Part shown: one piece after another, positions 1 to 7,501 of the stretch | Position numbering within the stretch: the stretch's first letter is position 1 | Layout: each line of letters begins with the position of its first letter | Source: Acidobacteriota bacterium | GTDB taxonomy: Bacteria; Acidobacteriota; Terriglobia; Bryobacterales; JACQDG01 | Assembly: GCA_016201195.1 (NCBI GenBank) | Contig: JACQDI010000696.1 | Coordinates: forward strand, 1-10,436 | Direction of reading: 5' to 3' | DNA length: 10,436 nucleotides | The notes under the pieces: generated by a model | What the model was told of the DNA's origin: nothing | Database searches by the model: none | Seen by the model: the letters and a program-made list of their open reading frames with translations, nothing else | Position numbers and translations under genes: made by a program

Positions 1-1
1 A

Positions 2-1597
2 CGGTCCAAGGGCAGCGCGACCGCGACCGTGAAGCTCTACGCCGGCATGCGCCTGCCCGAGGGCAACTCCCCGCCGGAAAGCACCGTGTCCCGGGAAATC
101 TCTTTCCCGGTTGACGTAGTCGGCTGGGGCACGCTTCGCGTCAAGACCGATCAACCCGCGCGTGTCTATGTGGTAGGCTCTGACGGGCTCTCGTACGCGC
201 CCGCCGGCGCCCTGGCCCGCATCACCTGGTCCGCCGGCGACTACTTTTACTACACACGCGGCGAGGACGAGATCTGGCTGCCGGAGGGCCGCGCCTCGAT
301 CGAGGCGGTGCGCGGCTTCGAGTACGCCCCGGCCACCGCCACCGCAGAAATCGCCGAGGGCCGCCACTCGGACGCCCGCCTCGTGCTCGAGCGCCGCGAG
401 AACCTCCCCTTTGACGGCTGGTACTCCGGCGACGTCCACATTCACGCCAACTACAATAACCACGAGTTCATCACCCCCGAGGACGTCCGCGACCAGATCC
501 AGGCCGAGGACCTCAACGTCGCCAACATGATGGTGGCCAACTCGAGCGGCCCCCATATCCACGACGAGCAGTATTTCGAGGGCCGTCCCAATAAGGTGAG
601 CACGCCGCAGCACATCGTTTACTGGGTCGAAGAAATGCGCAATGCGGGCCTCTACGGCCACATGTGCCTGATCGGCCTGAAGTCGCTCGTGAAGCCGCAG
701 CACACCGGTTTCGCCAACAGCGCCTGGCCCTGGGACTATCCGCCCAACCACGTGCAGGCCGTGGAGGCCAACCGGCAGGGCGGGGCAGCCACCTACCCGC
801 ATCCCGGATACAACTTCACCGCCGACCCCCAGACCATGAGCGCCCGCGAGCTGCCTGTCGACCTCGCCCTCGGATCGATCAACGCGATGGATGTGCTCTC
901 GAACGCCAACGAGGACGCCTCCACGCCCATGTGGTATCGCCTGCTCAACACCGGCCTGAAGTGCGCCATCTCGGCCGGCACCGACAGCTTCACCAACCGC
1001 CGCCACCACTGGCTTCCCGGCGCCGAGCGCGTCTATGTCTACGTGCCGGGGCAGTTCGACTACCAGAGCTGGGTCGACAACTACAAAGCCGGGCGCAGCT
1101 TCGCCACCAATGGCCCTATCGTGCGCTTCACTGTCGAGGGAAAGGGACCGGGCGACGAGGTCCGTCTTTCCGCGCCCGGCTCGGTCACCGCGAATGCCAG
1201 CGTCACATCCTACCTCCCGTTCGATACGCTGGAGCTGGTCGCCAACGGCAAAGTGGTTGCCACCGCCAAGCCCGACAGCAGCGGCCGCGCGGCCCGCCTG
1301 CGGCACTCCTACAAACTCGAGCGCAGCGCGTGGCTTGCGGCCCGCGTCCGCGGCCCATACCACCGGCTCGTCACCAACGACCGTTTCCTTTATGCCCATA
1401 CGAGTCCGGTCTACTGCCTGGTGGGTCAGGAAAAGATCGGCAACCGCGAAGACGCACAGTTTTTCGTCGCCTGGATCGACAAGTTGATCGCTATGGCCGA
1501 GCAGCGCGGCCGCTACGCCAACGAGCAGCAGAAACGCGAGGTGGTGGACCTATTCCGCAAGGGACGTAAATACTACGAAGGGGTCTCGGGCCGGTGA
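2..1597 (+). CDS. CehA/McbA-family metallohydrolase (PHP-like fold), 5' end outside window
   Basis: This is a predicted metal-dependent hydrolase of the CehA/McbA group, a PHP-related family whose named member CehA hydrolyses carbaryl; the substrate here is unknown. The frame is open to the left edge. The first in-window start candidate (GTG at 29) has no clear ribosome site, so the protein probably begins upstream. Counting from GTG 29 there are 522 residues. An N-terminal beta-rich region (about 1-125) resembles the carboxypeptidase-regulatory-like modules common in these proteins. The metal-site pattern follows: WYSGDVHIHANY with D135, H137 and H139, then GPHIHDE (H176, H178), YPHPGY (H258) and SAGTDSF (D319). 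A beta-rich C-terminal part (about 365-460) and a charged helical tail close it. It ends in TGA and is convergent with the kinase gene at 1985. The family call is firm; activity and export are not shown. Confidence 0.85.
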   Translation, partial: RSKGSATATVKLYAGMRLPEGNSPPESTVSREISFPVDVVGWGTLRVKTDQPARVYVVGSDGLSYAPAGALARITWSAGDYFYYTRGEDEIWLPEGRASIEAVRGFEYAPATATAEIAEGRHSDARLVLERRENLPFDGWYSGDVHIHANYNNHEFITPEDVRDQIQAEDLNVANMMVANSSGPHIHDEQYFEGRPNKVSTPQHIVYWVEEMRNAGLYGHMCLIGLKSLVKPQHTGFANSAWPWDYPPNHVQAVEANRQGGAATYPHPGYNFTADPQTMSARELPVDLALGSINAMDVLSNANEDASTPMWYRLLNTGLKCAISAGTDSFTNRRHHWLPGAERVYVYVPGQFDYQSWVDNYKAGRSFATNGPIVRFTVEGKGPGDEVRLSAPGSVTANASVTSYLPFDTLELVANGKVVATAKPDSSGRAARLRHSYKLERSAWLAARVRGPYHRLVTNDRFLYAHTSPVYCLVGQEKIGNREDAQFFVAWIDKLIAMAEQRGRYANEQQKREVVDLFRKGRKYYEGVSGR

Positions 1598-1638
1598 TGG
1601 CGGCGCGCGGAGACACTACGGCGTGGGGAATAGGGGTG

Positions 1639-1691
1639 GAGGAGAAATTCTCCGAAGCCGGCCGTTCGAGGATTTCTCCTCGAACAGCCGG
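1639..1691. terminator. Strong hairpin with mutually exclusive alternative fold; possible bidirectional terminator
   Basis: GTTCGAGGA (1664-1672) and TCCTCGAAC (1677-1685) form a perfect 9-bp stem with a TTTC loop. Beyond one C/A mismatch the stem continues with CCGGC (1658-1662) pairing GCCGG (1687-1691), giving 14 pairs out of 15. The upstream segment GAGGAGAAAT (1639-1648) is also an exact reverse complement of 1672-1681, and that pairing extends to 1655/1665 with two wobbles and one mismatch, so the two folds exclude each other. The hairpin begins about 60 bases after the metallohydrolase stop, between convergent genes, where a terminator is expected. No U-run follows on either strand, so a classic Rho-independent terminator is not supported. 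Confidence 0.45.
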
Positions 1692-1794
1692 GGTGTGCAA
1701 GGTCTGATTCGGCGCGCCGGCGGAGAGAGGTTATCGAAACCCGGTCTCACGGGGCCGGGCCTCACCGGCGGTGCAGTCCGTACAACCTTACAAC

Positions 1795-1810
1795 CGTCCA
1801 TCGATGGACG
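1795..1810. repeat. 16-base perfect palindrome
   Basis: CGTCCATCGATGGACG equals its own reverse complement with no spacer. Symmetry of this kind is typical of a dimeric protein-binding site or the centre of a cruciform or hairpin. It lies mid-gap, far from either gene start, so an operator role for the flanking genes is unlikely. It could be a stem in a minus-strand transcript initiated near 1960. Confidence 0.6.
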
Positions 1811-1837
1811 CTGAGTCCCGCTCCCCCCTCTAACTAC

Positions 1838-1856
1838 CGCCATCTGCTCCATGGCG
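1838..1856. repeat. Short hairpin, 6-bp stem
   Basis: CGCCAT (1838-1843) and ATGGCG (1851-1856) flank a 7-base spacer. Alone this is weak, but it is one of a series of evenly scattered stems in the same gap and may be part of one folded RNA. Confidence 0.35.
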
Positions 1857-1875
1857 TAATCCGAAGGAGCGGCAA

Positions 1876-1895
1876 GCCCCGTCTTCCAACGGGGC
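1876..1895. repeat. Hairpin, 7-bp GC-rich stem with 6-base loop
   Basis: GCCCCGT (1876-1882) pairs with ACGGGGC (1889-1895) around a CTTCCA loop. It lies about 90 bases beyond the PD40 kinase stop on that gene's strand and could help end or protect its transcript. No T-run follows on either strand. Confidence 0.45.
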
Positions 1896-1916
1896 ACAGT
1901 CACCAAACTACGGAGT

Positions 1917-1930
1917 GCGTTGGCCAACGC
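1917..1930. repeat. 14-base perfect palindrome
   Basis: GCGTTGGCCAACGC is self-complementary; beyond one T/T mismatch the symmetry continues for two more bases on each side (AG at 1914-1915, CT at 1932-1933). On the minus strand it would lie about 35-55 bases after the promoter-like TATAAT, near the 5' end of any RNA started there. Confidence 0.5.
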
Positions 1931-1965
1931 TCTAATTCCATCATAAGGGCGAGGTGTATGGGCTG

Positions 1966-1993
1966 ATTATACTTGCTGTCTGCCCTACGGCAA
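1966..1993 (-). promoter_or_regulatory. Sigma70-like promoter candidate firing into the gap
   Basis: On the minus strand there is an exact TATAAT (1971-1966). It is preceded, after a 16-base spacer, by TTGCCG (1993-1988), which matches the -35 consensus at four of six positions. The -35 sits within the final codons of the PD40 kinase gene. Transcription would start near 1960 and run leftward through the inverted repeats. An exact TATAAT is notable in such GC-rich DNA, but chance occurrence in the less GC-rich gap remains possible. Confidence 0.35.
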
Positions 1994-4681
1994 CTCGGCC
2001 ATCCAGATGTTGCCGGTGGTTTCGGCCATGCTGAAAATGATCTTGTCACGCACCGCGGCCATGCCGATCATCCCCACCTCGGGATAAGACAGCAGCGACC
2101 GCCGCGCCTGGTGGAAGTGGTAGAGGGCCTGCGCGGCCCCGGCGGGGTGTTTCGTCAACGGATCAAGCGCCTGCGCCCAGAAGCAGCGGAAGCCATCTCG
2201 CTCCGAAAGGAAATACAGCGTGTTGACATCCGGCGACCACGCCGCGTTGCGATCGAGACCCGAGCCGTCGGTGATGGCGATCCAGTCCTTTTCCTCCACC
2301 GTCCGGTCCCCTCGCAGCGGGGCGACGAAGATCTGCCTTTGCAACGGGCCCACTACGGTTTGAAACACCACCCACCGCCCGTCCGGTGAAAAGCGCGAGG
2401 CGGTGACACTATACTTGGCGTGCCGCAACAGCACGATCTCCTCGCCTGAATCCACCTTGCGCATTACCACCGCCGGCCCCTTTCGGTAGAGAAGCCTGGT
2501 CCCGTCCGGGGACCAATGCTGGAAGGGGCCCGGCGCGTCTTCCATTACCTTGCGGGCGCCAGCCCCGCGCGTGGAAGCGATGTAAATGGGCGTCTTCGAT
2601 CCCTCGAAGGCCGCGTACGCCATGCGGGACCCATCCGGGCTCAGAATCGGCCCGGTCTCATTGAAGGGGGTCGAGGTCAGCGCCGTCTCCGCCCCAGTGT
2701 CGAGATCCTTGATCCAGACATCGCCGTTCCCCGACCGGTTGGAGATAAAGGCCACCTGCTTGCCGTCAGCCGAAGGGGAAGGATACGTGTCCGCCGCGAT
2801 ATTGGCCGTCAGCCGCTGCGGTTCCCCGGCCACTTTGCCGTCCTTCAGCGCCAGGCTCCACAGGTCGGCGTTGCTCGACTGGCTGGCGAACACCGCCCGC
2901 ACGCGCCCTTTTGCGTCGGCGACCGCCGACGGCTGCACGTCGACCCCCGTCCCCGCGGTCAGCCGCTCCGGCGCTCCCGCCACCTGCCGGCTCCGCGCGA
3001 TAGGAATCCGCCACAGGCCCGCGTTGTCGTCCCGCCCGGCGGAGAAGTAGAGGTGGTCGCCGGCCCAGTCCCCCGGGTCCCTTCCCAGCGGCTCGATCTT
3101 CTTCCCGCGAAGGAACTGGTAGGCGCCGGTTCGCACTGCTGCTCCCCCCTCCAGCGGCGTCACCCACCATTCAAAGATGTCGTCCTGCAGAGCTTTGGGA
3201 GAATCCTGCACTCCCAGGAAGATCAGGTGCTTCCCATCACTTGACCACAGCGGGAAGCTGGCCGAGTAAAACTCCGGCCGCACCTCGCGCGGCTGTCCTC
3301 CGGTCGCCGGCGTCACGTACATCCGCCGCCGTCCAAAAAGGCTCTGGTCCCCGACCCAGTAGGCGATCCAGTTGCCGTCCGGCGAGAACCGCGGGTTACG
3401 CCCCTGCTCGGCGATGCGCTGCTCCATACCCCCGAGCGCGGGAACAACGTAAATGCCGCCGCCTTCGCGCTCGGACCGGAACGCGATCTTGGTCCCGTCG
3501 GCAGAAAACGCCGGCTGGGTGTCGTCGGCCTCGTGGCGCGTCAGCCGCAGCGGCGCTCCGCCGCCGATCTGCTGCATCCAGATGTCGAGGTTGCCTTCGC
3601 CGCCTCGGTCCGATGCGTACGCCAGCAGCTTCCCGTCCCGCGACAGCGCCGGGTACGTTGCGAGGCCCGCGTCGGAGGTCAGCCGCGTCAGCACCGGCGC
3701 CGAAACCGGCTCTCTCGACCGGCTGAGCCACCAGGTTACGCCGGCCGTGGCTGCCACCAGTAGACACACCCCACCAAACAGCAGACGCGGAGACGCCCAG
3801 ACGCGGGGACGCGGAGAGGCTGGCAGCGCCAGCCGGCCGGATTTGGAGTCCTCCTGGAGCTGTTCGAGCGCGATCTTCACGTCGTCCATGTGCTGCATGC
3901 GCCGAGCCGGGTCCTTGCGCAGGCACAGCGCCAAAACCCGCTCCAGCTCCCCTGGCACGCCCTCCAGCGGCGGCGGCTCCTGGTGCAGCACCGCAGAAAG
4001 CGTGGACATCTTTGTCTCGCCCACGAACGCCTTCCGGCCCGACACCATCTCGTACAGCACGGAGCCGAACGAAAAAATGTCCGACCGCGCGTCGACCTTC
4101 TTGCCCTCCGCCTGCTCCGGCGACATGTAGGCCACCGTCCCCACGATGACGCCCTCTTCCGTGCGGCCCGCGATGGTCTGCGTCGCCCCCGCTTCTTGCT
4201 CTTGCGGCTGCTCGGCCAGCTTCGCCAACCCGAAGTCCACCACCTTCACCACGCCCTCGTCGCTCACCATGATGTTGGCCGGCTTCAGGTCCCGGTGCAC
4301 CAGCCCCGCCGCGTGCGCCTTGGCCAGCGCGTCGGCAGCTTGCACGGCGTAGCGCAGGGCTTCGGCCATTCCCAGGCCGCGGCGCCCGATCAGTTGCTCG
4401 AGCGCCTGCCCCTTCACGTACTCCATCACGATGAAGTCGGTGCCGTCCTCGTTGCTGATGTCGTGGATGGTGATGATGTTGGGATGGTTCAGCGCCGAGG
4501 CAGTCTTGGCTTCCTGCACGAACCGCCGCTTGCGGTCGGCGTCCGCCGTGGCCTCCGCCCGCAGGACCTTGATCGCCACCGGCCGATCGAGGTGCGTGTC
4601 GGTGGCTCTGTACACCACGCCCATGCCGCCCTCGCCGAGCTTGGCTTCGATCCGGTAATGGCCCAGCGTCTGGCCGATCAT
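1985..4681 (-). CDS. Transmembrane Ser/Thr protein kinase with C-terminal PD40/TolB-like beta-propeller
   Basis: An 898-residue Hanks-type (PknB-like) kinase. The kinase domain (about 8-275) has every key element: glycine loop GEGGMG 16-21, ATP-binding K38, alphaC E57, catalytic loop HRDLKPAN 129-136 with D131, DFG 149-151, and MSPEQ 186-190 followed by DARSDIFSFG. It should be active. A single hydrophobic segment (about 299-319, ending in WWLSR) puts the kinase in the cytoplasm and the rest in the periplasm. The rest is a PD40 propeller with blades marked by SxDGxxIAF-like motifs near 343, 389, 429, 476, 634, 677, 720, 762 and 812. Its ATG overlaps the TGA of the upstream kinase gene (ATGA, 4 bases), and the ribosome site is weak, so translational coupling is likely. 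Gene end TAG. The propeller is probably a binding or sensor module; its ligand is unknown. Confidence 0.93.
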   Translation of the reverse strand: MIGQTLGHYRIEAKLGEGGMGVVYRATDTHLDRPVAIKVLRAEATADADRKRRFVQEAKTASALNHPNIITIHDISNEDGTDFIVMEYVKGQALEQLIGRRGLGMAEALRYAVQAADALAKAHAAGLVHRDLKPANIMVSDEGVVKVVDFGLAKLAEQPQEQEAGATQTIAGRTEEGVIVGTVAYMSPEQAEGKKVDARSDIFSFGSVLYEMVSGRKAFVGETKMSTLSAVLHQEPPPLEGVPGELERVLALCLRKDPARRMQHMDDVKIALEQLQEDSKSGRLALPASPRPRVWASPRLLFGGVCLLVAATAGVTWWLSRSREPVSAPVLTRLTSDAGLATYPALSRDGKLLAYASDRGGEGNLDIWMQQIGGGAPLRLTRHEADDTQPAFSADGTKIAFRSEREGGGIYVVPALGGMEQRIAEQGRNPRFSPDGNWIAYWVGDQSLFGRRRMYVTPATGGQPREVRPEFYSASFPLWSSDGKHLIFLGVQDSPKALQDDIFEWWVTPLEGGAAVRTGAYQFLRGKKIEPLGRDPGDWAGDHLYFSAGRDDNAGLWRIPIARSRQVAGAPERLTAGTGVDVQPSAVADAKGRVRAVFASQSSNADLWSLALKDGKVAGEPQRLTANIAADTYPSPSADGKQVAFISNRSGNGDVWIKDLDTGAETALTSTPFNETGPILSPDGSRMAYAAFEGSKTPIYIASTRGAGARKVMEDAPGPFQHWSPDGTRLLYRKGPAVVMRKVDSGEEIVLLRHAKYSVTASRFSPDGRWVVFQTVVGPLQRQIFVAPLRGDRTVEEKDWIAITDGSGLDRNAAWSPDVNTLYFLSERDGFRCFWAQALDPLTKHPAGAAQALYHFHQARRSLLSYPEVGMIGMAAVRDKIIFSMAETTGNIWMAELP

Positions 4682-7005
4682 GGCGGCAACCCCATGCGGC
4701 GCATGAGGTCCTTGAACCTCGGGTCTGACCGCAGCGGATCGAGCCGGGGGTCTGGGAGAAACCAGGCGTGCATGGATCGCTCCGCGTAGGCCTTCTCAAA
4801 CCACTCGAACGCACGGTCCCTCTCGCCGAGGCCGCCATAGATTACCGCCGCGTACTCGGGCGGGACATATCGGCGCCGGGAGAGACCCTGTAGCTCATCG
4901 AGCAGTTTCTGCGCCTCAGCGCGGGCGCCGGAAATGGCGTAAGCGTGGCCCAAATACGTCAGCTCCATTACGCTTCGCCGCGATAGTGTGAGGCTCTGCT
5001 GGAGCTCAGCGACAGCCTCCCTGTGACGTCCCGTTTGCAGGTAGACCGACCCGAGACAATTGTGCCCCCACGCGTAGGTCGGTTCCATTTCAATTACCTT
5101 GCGGCATTCCTCCTCCGCCCGGTCATACTGGTGGGCAACGTAGTAGAACCATCCCACATTTGCGTTGATGACGGGGGAAAGCGGCTCCGCCTCACGGGCC
5201 CGCAGCGCCTCGACAACGGCTTCCTGCGGCCGGCCTACGGCGGCCAGATGAACGGCATAGGTCTGATGGGCGGTGCCCCAATTGGGATTCAACTCTATCG
5301 CTCGCTGGTACATTCGCTCCGCGCCGGCCCAGTCCCACTCGTACTCCGTCTTCACGCGAGCGAGCGTGGCCAGGGCTTCGGCGAGGCTATCGTCCAGCTC
5401 CAACGCCTTCGCAGCCGCCGCCTTGGCGAGCGGGTACGTGGCGCCGCGCGGCAGGACGCCCCAGGCCGCCAACATGTTATAGGAGTCGGCCAATCCGGCC
5501 CATGCCAGAGCGTAGCTGGGGTCCTTTTCGGTCGCCCGTTGGAAGTACTCCATGCTTTTTTTTAGATTTTCTTCCGACCTCCGGTCCCAGGCGTAACGGC
5601 CTTTCAGGTAAAGCTGGTGAGCCTCGGCATTCCCGGTGGAGCGCTTGCCCAGTCGCTTTTGCTCTTCGCCTGTCAGTTTCCACCGCAGCTTGTCGGAAAT
5701 TTCTCTCGAGATCTCTTCCTCAATCGTCAGGATGTCGCCAACTTTCCGGTTGTACTGATCCCGCCAAAGAAGCGTTCCATCGCTGGTGTCCACCAGCTCG
5801 GCGGTGATCGCCAGCGAGCCGCCGCGCTCGACCAGCCTGCCCTTCAGCACCGCGCGCACCCCCAGCTCCCGGCCGATCACCTGGACGTCTTTGTCCTGCC
5901 CCTTGTACCGGAACACCGTGTCCCGCGACTTGACCTTCAGGCGAGGCACCCGCGAGAGGCCGGTGATGAGGCTCTCGCTGATCCCCTCGCTCAAATACTC
6001 GGCATTGGGATCGCCTCCCGCGTTGACGAAGGGCAGCACGGCCAGGGAGTCGATGGGCCTGCTGCGCCAGAGGCTGATCCACCACACCGAGACAAGCAGG
6101 ACAAGCAGCGCTGCGGCCACCAGGAAGCCGCGACGCGGAAGCGCCACCGGAGCCCAGCGGCGCGGCGCGAACCCTTCTGTCAAATCTTCCAGCGCCAGCT
6201 TTACGTCGGCCATGTGCTGGGCGCGCCGCGCCGCCTCCTTACATAGGCAGCGGAGAACAAGCCTTTCCAGCTCCGGCGAAACGCCCTCTACGGGACTCGG
6301 TTCGTGGTGCAGAACCGCCGCCAGGATGGAGAGTTTCGTCTGCCCCTGAAAAGCCCGGCGCCCCGTCACCATCTCGTACAGCAGGGCGCCGAAGGAAAAG
6401 ATGTCAGACCGGGCGTCCACTTTCAGCCCCTGGGCCTGCTCCGGCGACATGTAGGCCACGGTCCCGACGATGGTCCCTTCCTCGGTCCGAGCTCCCATCG
6501 TCTGAGTCGTGCCGAATTCATCGCTTTCGCCCGGCTCAGTCAGCTTCGCCAGGCCGAAGTCCAGCAGCTTCACGAGGCCTTCCGCCGTCACCATGATGTT
6601 CTGTGGCTTCAGATCGCGATGCACGATGCCGGCGGCATGAGCTTTGGCCAGCGCATCAGCGGTCTGGACGGCATACTTCAGCGCTGCCTCCAGCTTCATT
6701 CCTTTAGGACCGACCAGGTGATCGAGCGTTAGCCCGGCCACGTACTCCATGGCGATGTAGTCCACGCCGTCGGCGGAATCGATGTCGTAGATGGTGATGA
6801 TATTCGGATGGTTCAGCGCCGATGCCGCCTTGGCCTCCTGCACGAAGCGCCTCTTGCGTTCCGGATTGGCCACCGCTTCGGCGGCCAGCACCTTGATGGC
6901 GACGGGCCGATCGAGGTGGGTGTCCAGGGCGCGGTAGACGACCCCCATGCCGCCTTCCCCCAGCTTGGCTTCGATCCGGTAGTGGCCCAGCGTTCGGCCG
7001 ATCAT
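4678..7005 (-). CDS. Transmembrane Ser/Thr protein kinase with TolB-N/FlgO-like domain and TPR repeats
   Basis: A 775-residue Hanks-type kinase, paralogous to its downstream neighbour: the two align without gaps over about the first 280 residues, and 68 of the first 80 are identical by my count. Catalytic set: GEGGMG 16-21, K38, E57, HRDLKPQN 129-136, DFG 149-151, MSPEQ 186-190. A hydrophobic segment spans about 293-311. After it, residues about 317-415 (starting DSLAVLPF, including GRELGVRAVLKG) match the TolB-N/FlgO-like module often fused to cyclases and kinases. TPR-type helical repeats fill about 460-770, with typical starts such as AWAGLADSY, AHQTYAVHL and GHNCLGSVYL. The C-terminus (LPDPRLDPLRSDPRF) is the usual ending of this family. 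ATG start; only 27 bases after the cytochrome stop, with no strong ribosome site. Likely a membrane signalling protein using TPRs for protein contacts; partners unknown. Confidence 0.93.
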   Translation of the reverse strand: MIGRTLGHYRIEAKLGEGGMGVVYRALDTHLDRPVAIKVLAAEAVANPERKRRFVQEAKAASALNHPNIITIYDIDSADGVDYIAMEYVAGLTLDHLVGPKGMKLEAALKYAVQTADALAKAHAAGIVHRDLKPQNIMVTAEGLVKLLDFGLAKLTEPGESDEFGTTQTMGARTEEGTIVGTVAYMSPEQAQGLKVDARSDIFSFGALLYEMVTGRRAFQGQTKLSILAAVLHHEPSPVEGVSPELERLVLRCLCKEAARRAQHMADVKLALEDLTEGFAPRRWAPVALPRRGFLVAAALLVLLVSVWWISLWRSRPIDSLAVLPFVNAGGDPNAEYLSEGISESLITGLSRVPRLKVKSRDTVFRYKGQDKDVQVIGRELGVRAVLKGRLVERGGSLAITAELVDTSDGTLLWRDQYNRKVGDILTIEEEISREISDKLRWKLTGEEQKRLGKRSTGNAEAHQLYLKGRYAWDRRSEENLKKSMEYFQRATEKDPSYALAWAGLADSYNMLAAWGVLPRGATYPLAKAAAAKALELDDSLAEALATLARVKTEYEWDWAGAERMYQRAIELNPNWGTAHQTYAVHLAAVGRPQEAVVEALRAREAEPLSPVINANVGWFYYVAHQYDRAEEECRKVIEMEPTYAWGHNCLGSVYLQTGRHREAVAELQQSLTLSRRSVMELTYLGHAYAISGARAEAQKLLDELQGLSRRRYVPPEYAAVIYGGLGERDRAFEWFEKAYAERSMHAWFLPDPRLDPLRSDPRFKDLMRRMGLPP

Positions 7006-7032
7006 GCGAATTGATTCTATCAGGACTTCCGA

Positions 7033-7485
7033 CTACTGCCCCAGCTCGTGGCAGAGGTTACACACGATCGACGCCCCGCGGCTTTTGTGGCAGTCGATGC
7101 AACTCTTCATGTCGGTCGCCACTTCCTTGGCGAGCACATCGCGCTGCTCGACTGGTCCGTGGCAGGCTGCGCACTCGACCTTCGCCCCCACGTGCGTGGC
7201 GTGGCTGAAGAAGACGAAATCCGGAATGCGATAGACGCGCACCCACGGCACCGGCTTGTTGTCTTTCTGATATCCTGCCAGCTTCCGGATGTGCGGGCTC
7301 TCACGCTTCACGTTCTCGTGGCAGAGCATGCACTGCGAAACCGCCGGCATCCCCGCCCGCTCCGCTTTTTCCGCCGTCGCGTGGCACACATTGCAGGCCA
7401 CGTTCGCCGTGTGCTGCTTGTGGCTGAACGGCACGGGCTGCGTCAGGCTCGCCCCCGCCAGAATCCAGCTTCCGATCAGCTTCAA
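7033..7485 (-). CDS. Small exported pentaheme c-type cytochrome (cytochrome c3/c7-like)
   Basis: I prefer the TTG at 7485 (150 residues), because AGGAG-type ribosome sites lie just before it. A longer frame from TTG 7515 would overlap the preceding gene and add a charged stretch ahead of the signal peptide. The N-terminus MKLIGSWILAGASL looks like a short signal sequence. Five CXXCH heme sites follow: CNVCH 31-35, CMLCH 52-56, CAACH 105-109, CIDCH 129-133 and CNLCH 142-146. Extra histidines (SHKQH near 21-25, SHATH near 94-98) could be distal ligands. The spacing and the PDFVFFSHATH text resemble cytochrome c7-like domains seen in periplasmic electron-transfer proteins and in ActA of alternative complex III. 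It sits 16 bases after a PQQ dehydrogenase, so it plausibly takes electrons from PQQ enzymes. The exact partner is inferred. Confidence 0.88.
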   Translation of the reverse strand: MKLIGSWILAGASLTQPVPFSHKQHTANVACNVCHATAEKAERAGMPAVSQCMLCHENVKRESPHIRKLAGYQKDNKPVPWVRVYRIPDFVFFSHATHVGAKVECAACHGPVEQRDVLAKEVATDMKSCIDCHKSRGASIVCNLCHELGQ

Positions 7486-7501
7486 ATCTCTCCTCTCTCC
7501 T
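7486..7501 (-). promoter_or_regulatory. Double Shine-Dalgarno site that fixes the cytochrome start
   Basis: The 16 bases between the TAG of the complete PQQ gene and the TTG at 7485 read AGGAGAGAGGAGAGAT on the minus strand. This gives two AGGAG cores, about 4 and 11 bases before the TTG. The purine-rich spacer supports efficient re-initiation and the choice of TTG 7485 over the overlapping TTG 7515. Confidence 0.7.

Larger units (their letters stand above)
1598..1984. other. Convergent intergenic gap rich in inverted repeats; no convincing gene
   Basis: This gap separates the metallohydrolase stop from the stop of the PD40 kinase. It is visibly less GC-biased than the flanking genes. A minus-strand frame (1616-1927, TTG start, 103 codons) exists, but its translation is low-complexity R/P/S text running through the hairpins, so I do not call it a gene. 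The gap contains a strong interrupted hairpin (1658-1691) with a competing partner (1639-1655), a 16-base perfect palindrome (1795-1810), hairpins at 1838-1856 and 1876-1895, a 14-base palindrome (1917-1930), and a minus-strand promoter-like pair (1966-1993). A structured non-coding RNA or a decayed mobile-element end would both fit. I recognise no known RNA family. Confidence 0.6.

Noticed and set aside
29..31. GTG 29 as the true start of the metallohydrolase
   Set aside because: The frame is open to the window edge, with protein-like codons before it and no clear Shine-Dalgarno; the gene more likely starts outside the window.
664..1569. 301-codon + strand frame inside the metallohydrolase gene
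   Set aside because: R/Q/H/P-rich shadow in the wrong frame; the real frame carries the HxH, YPHP and GTD metal-site motifs.
1616..1927. 103-codon minus-strand frame in the convergent gap as a small gene
   Set aside because: TTG start without a clear ribosome site, no recognisable domain, translation dominated by R, P and S, and it passes through several perfect inverted repeats; a structured non-coding region fits better.
1598..1984. Group II intron, tRNA, tmRNA or CRISPR in the gap
   Set aside because: No domain-V-like hairpin, no cloverleaf or CCA-type end, and no regularly spaced direct repeats could be found by eye.
3396..4838. 480-codon minus-strand frame crossing the kinase/kinase junction
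   Set aside because: It overlaps both kinase genes in another frame and reads as G/R/A-rich text with no motifs; both overlapped genes have full kinase signatures.
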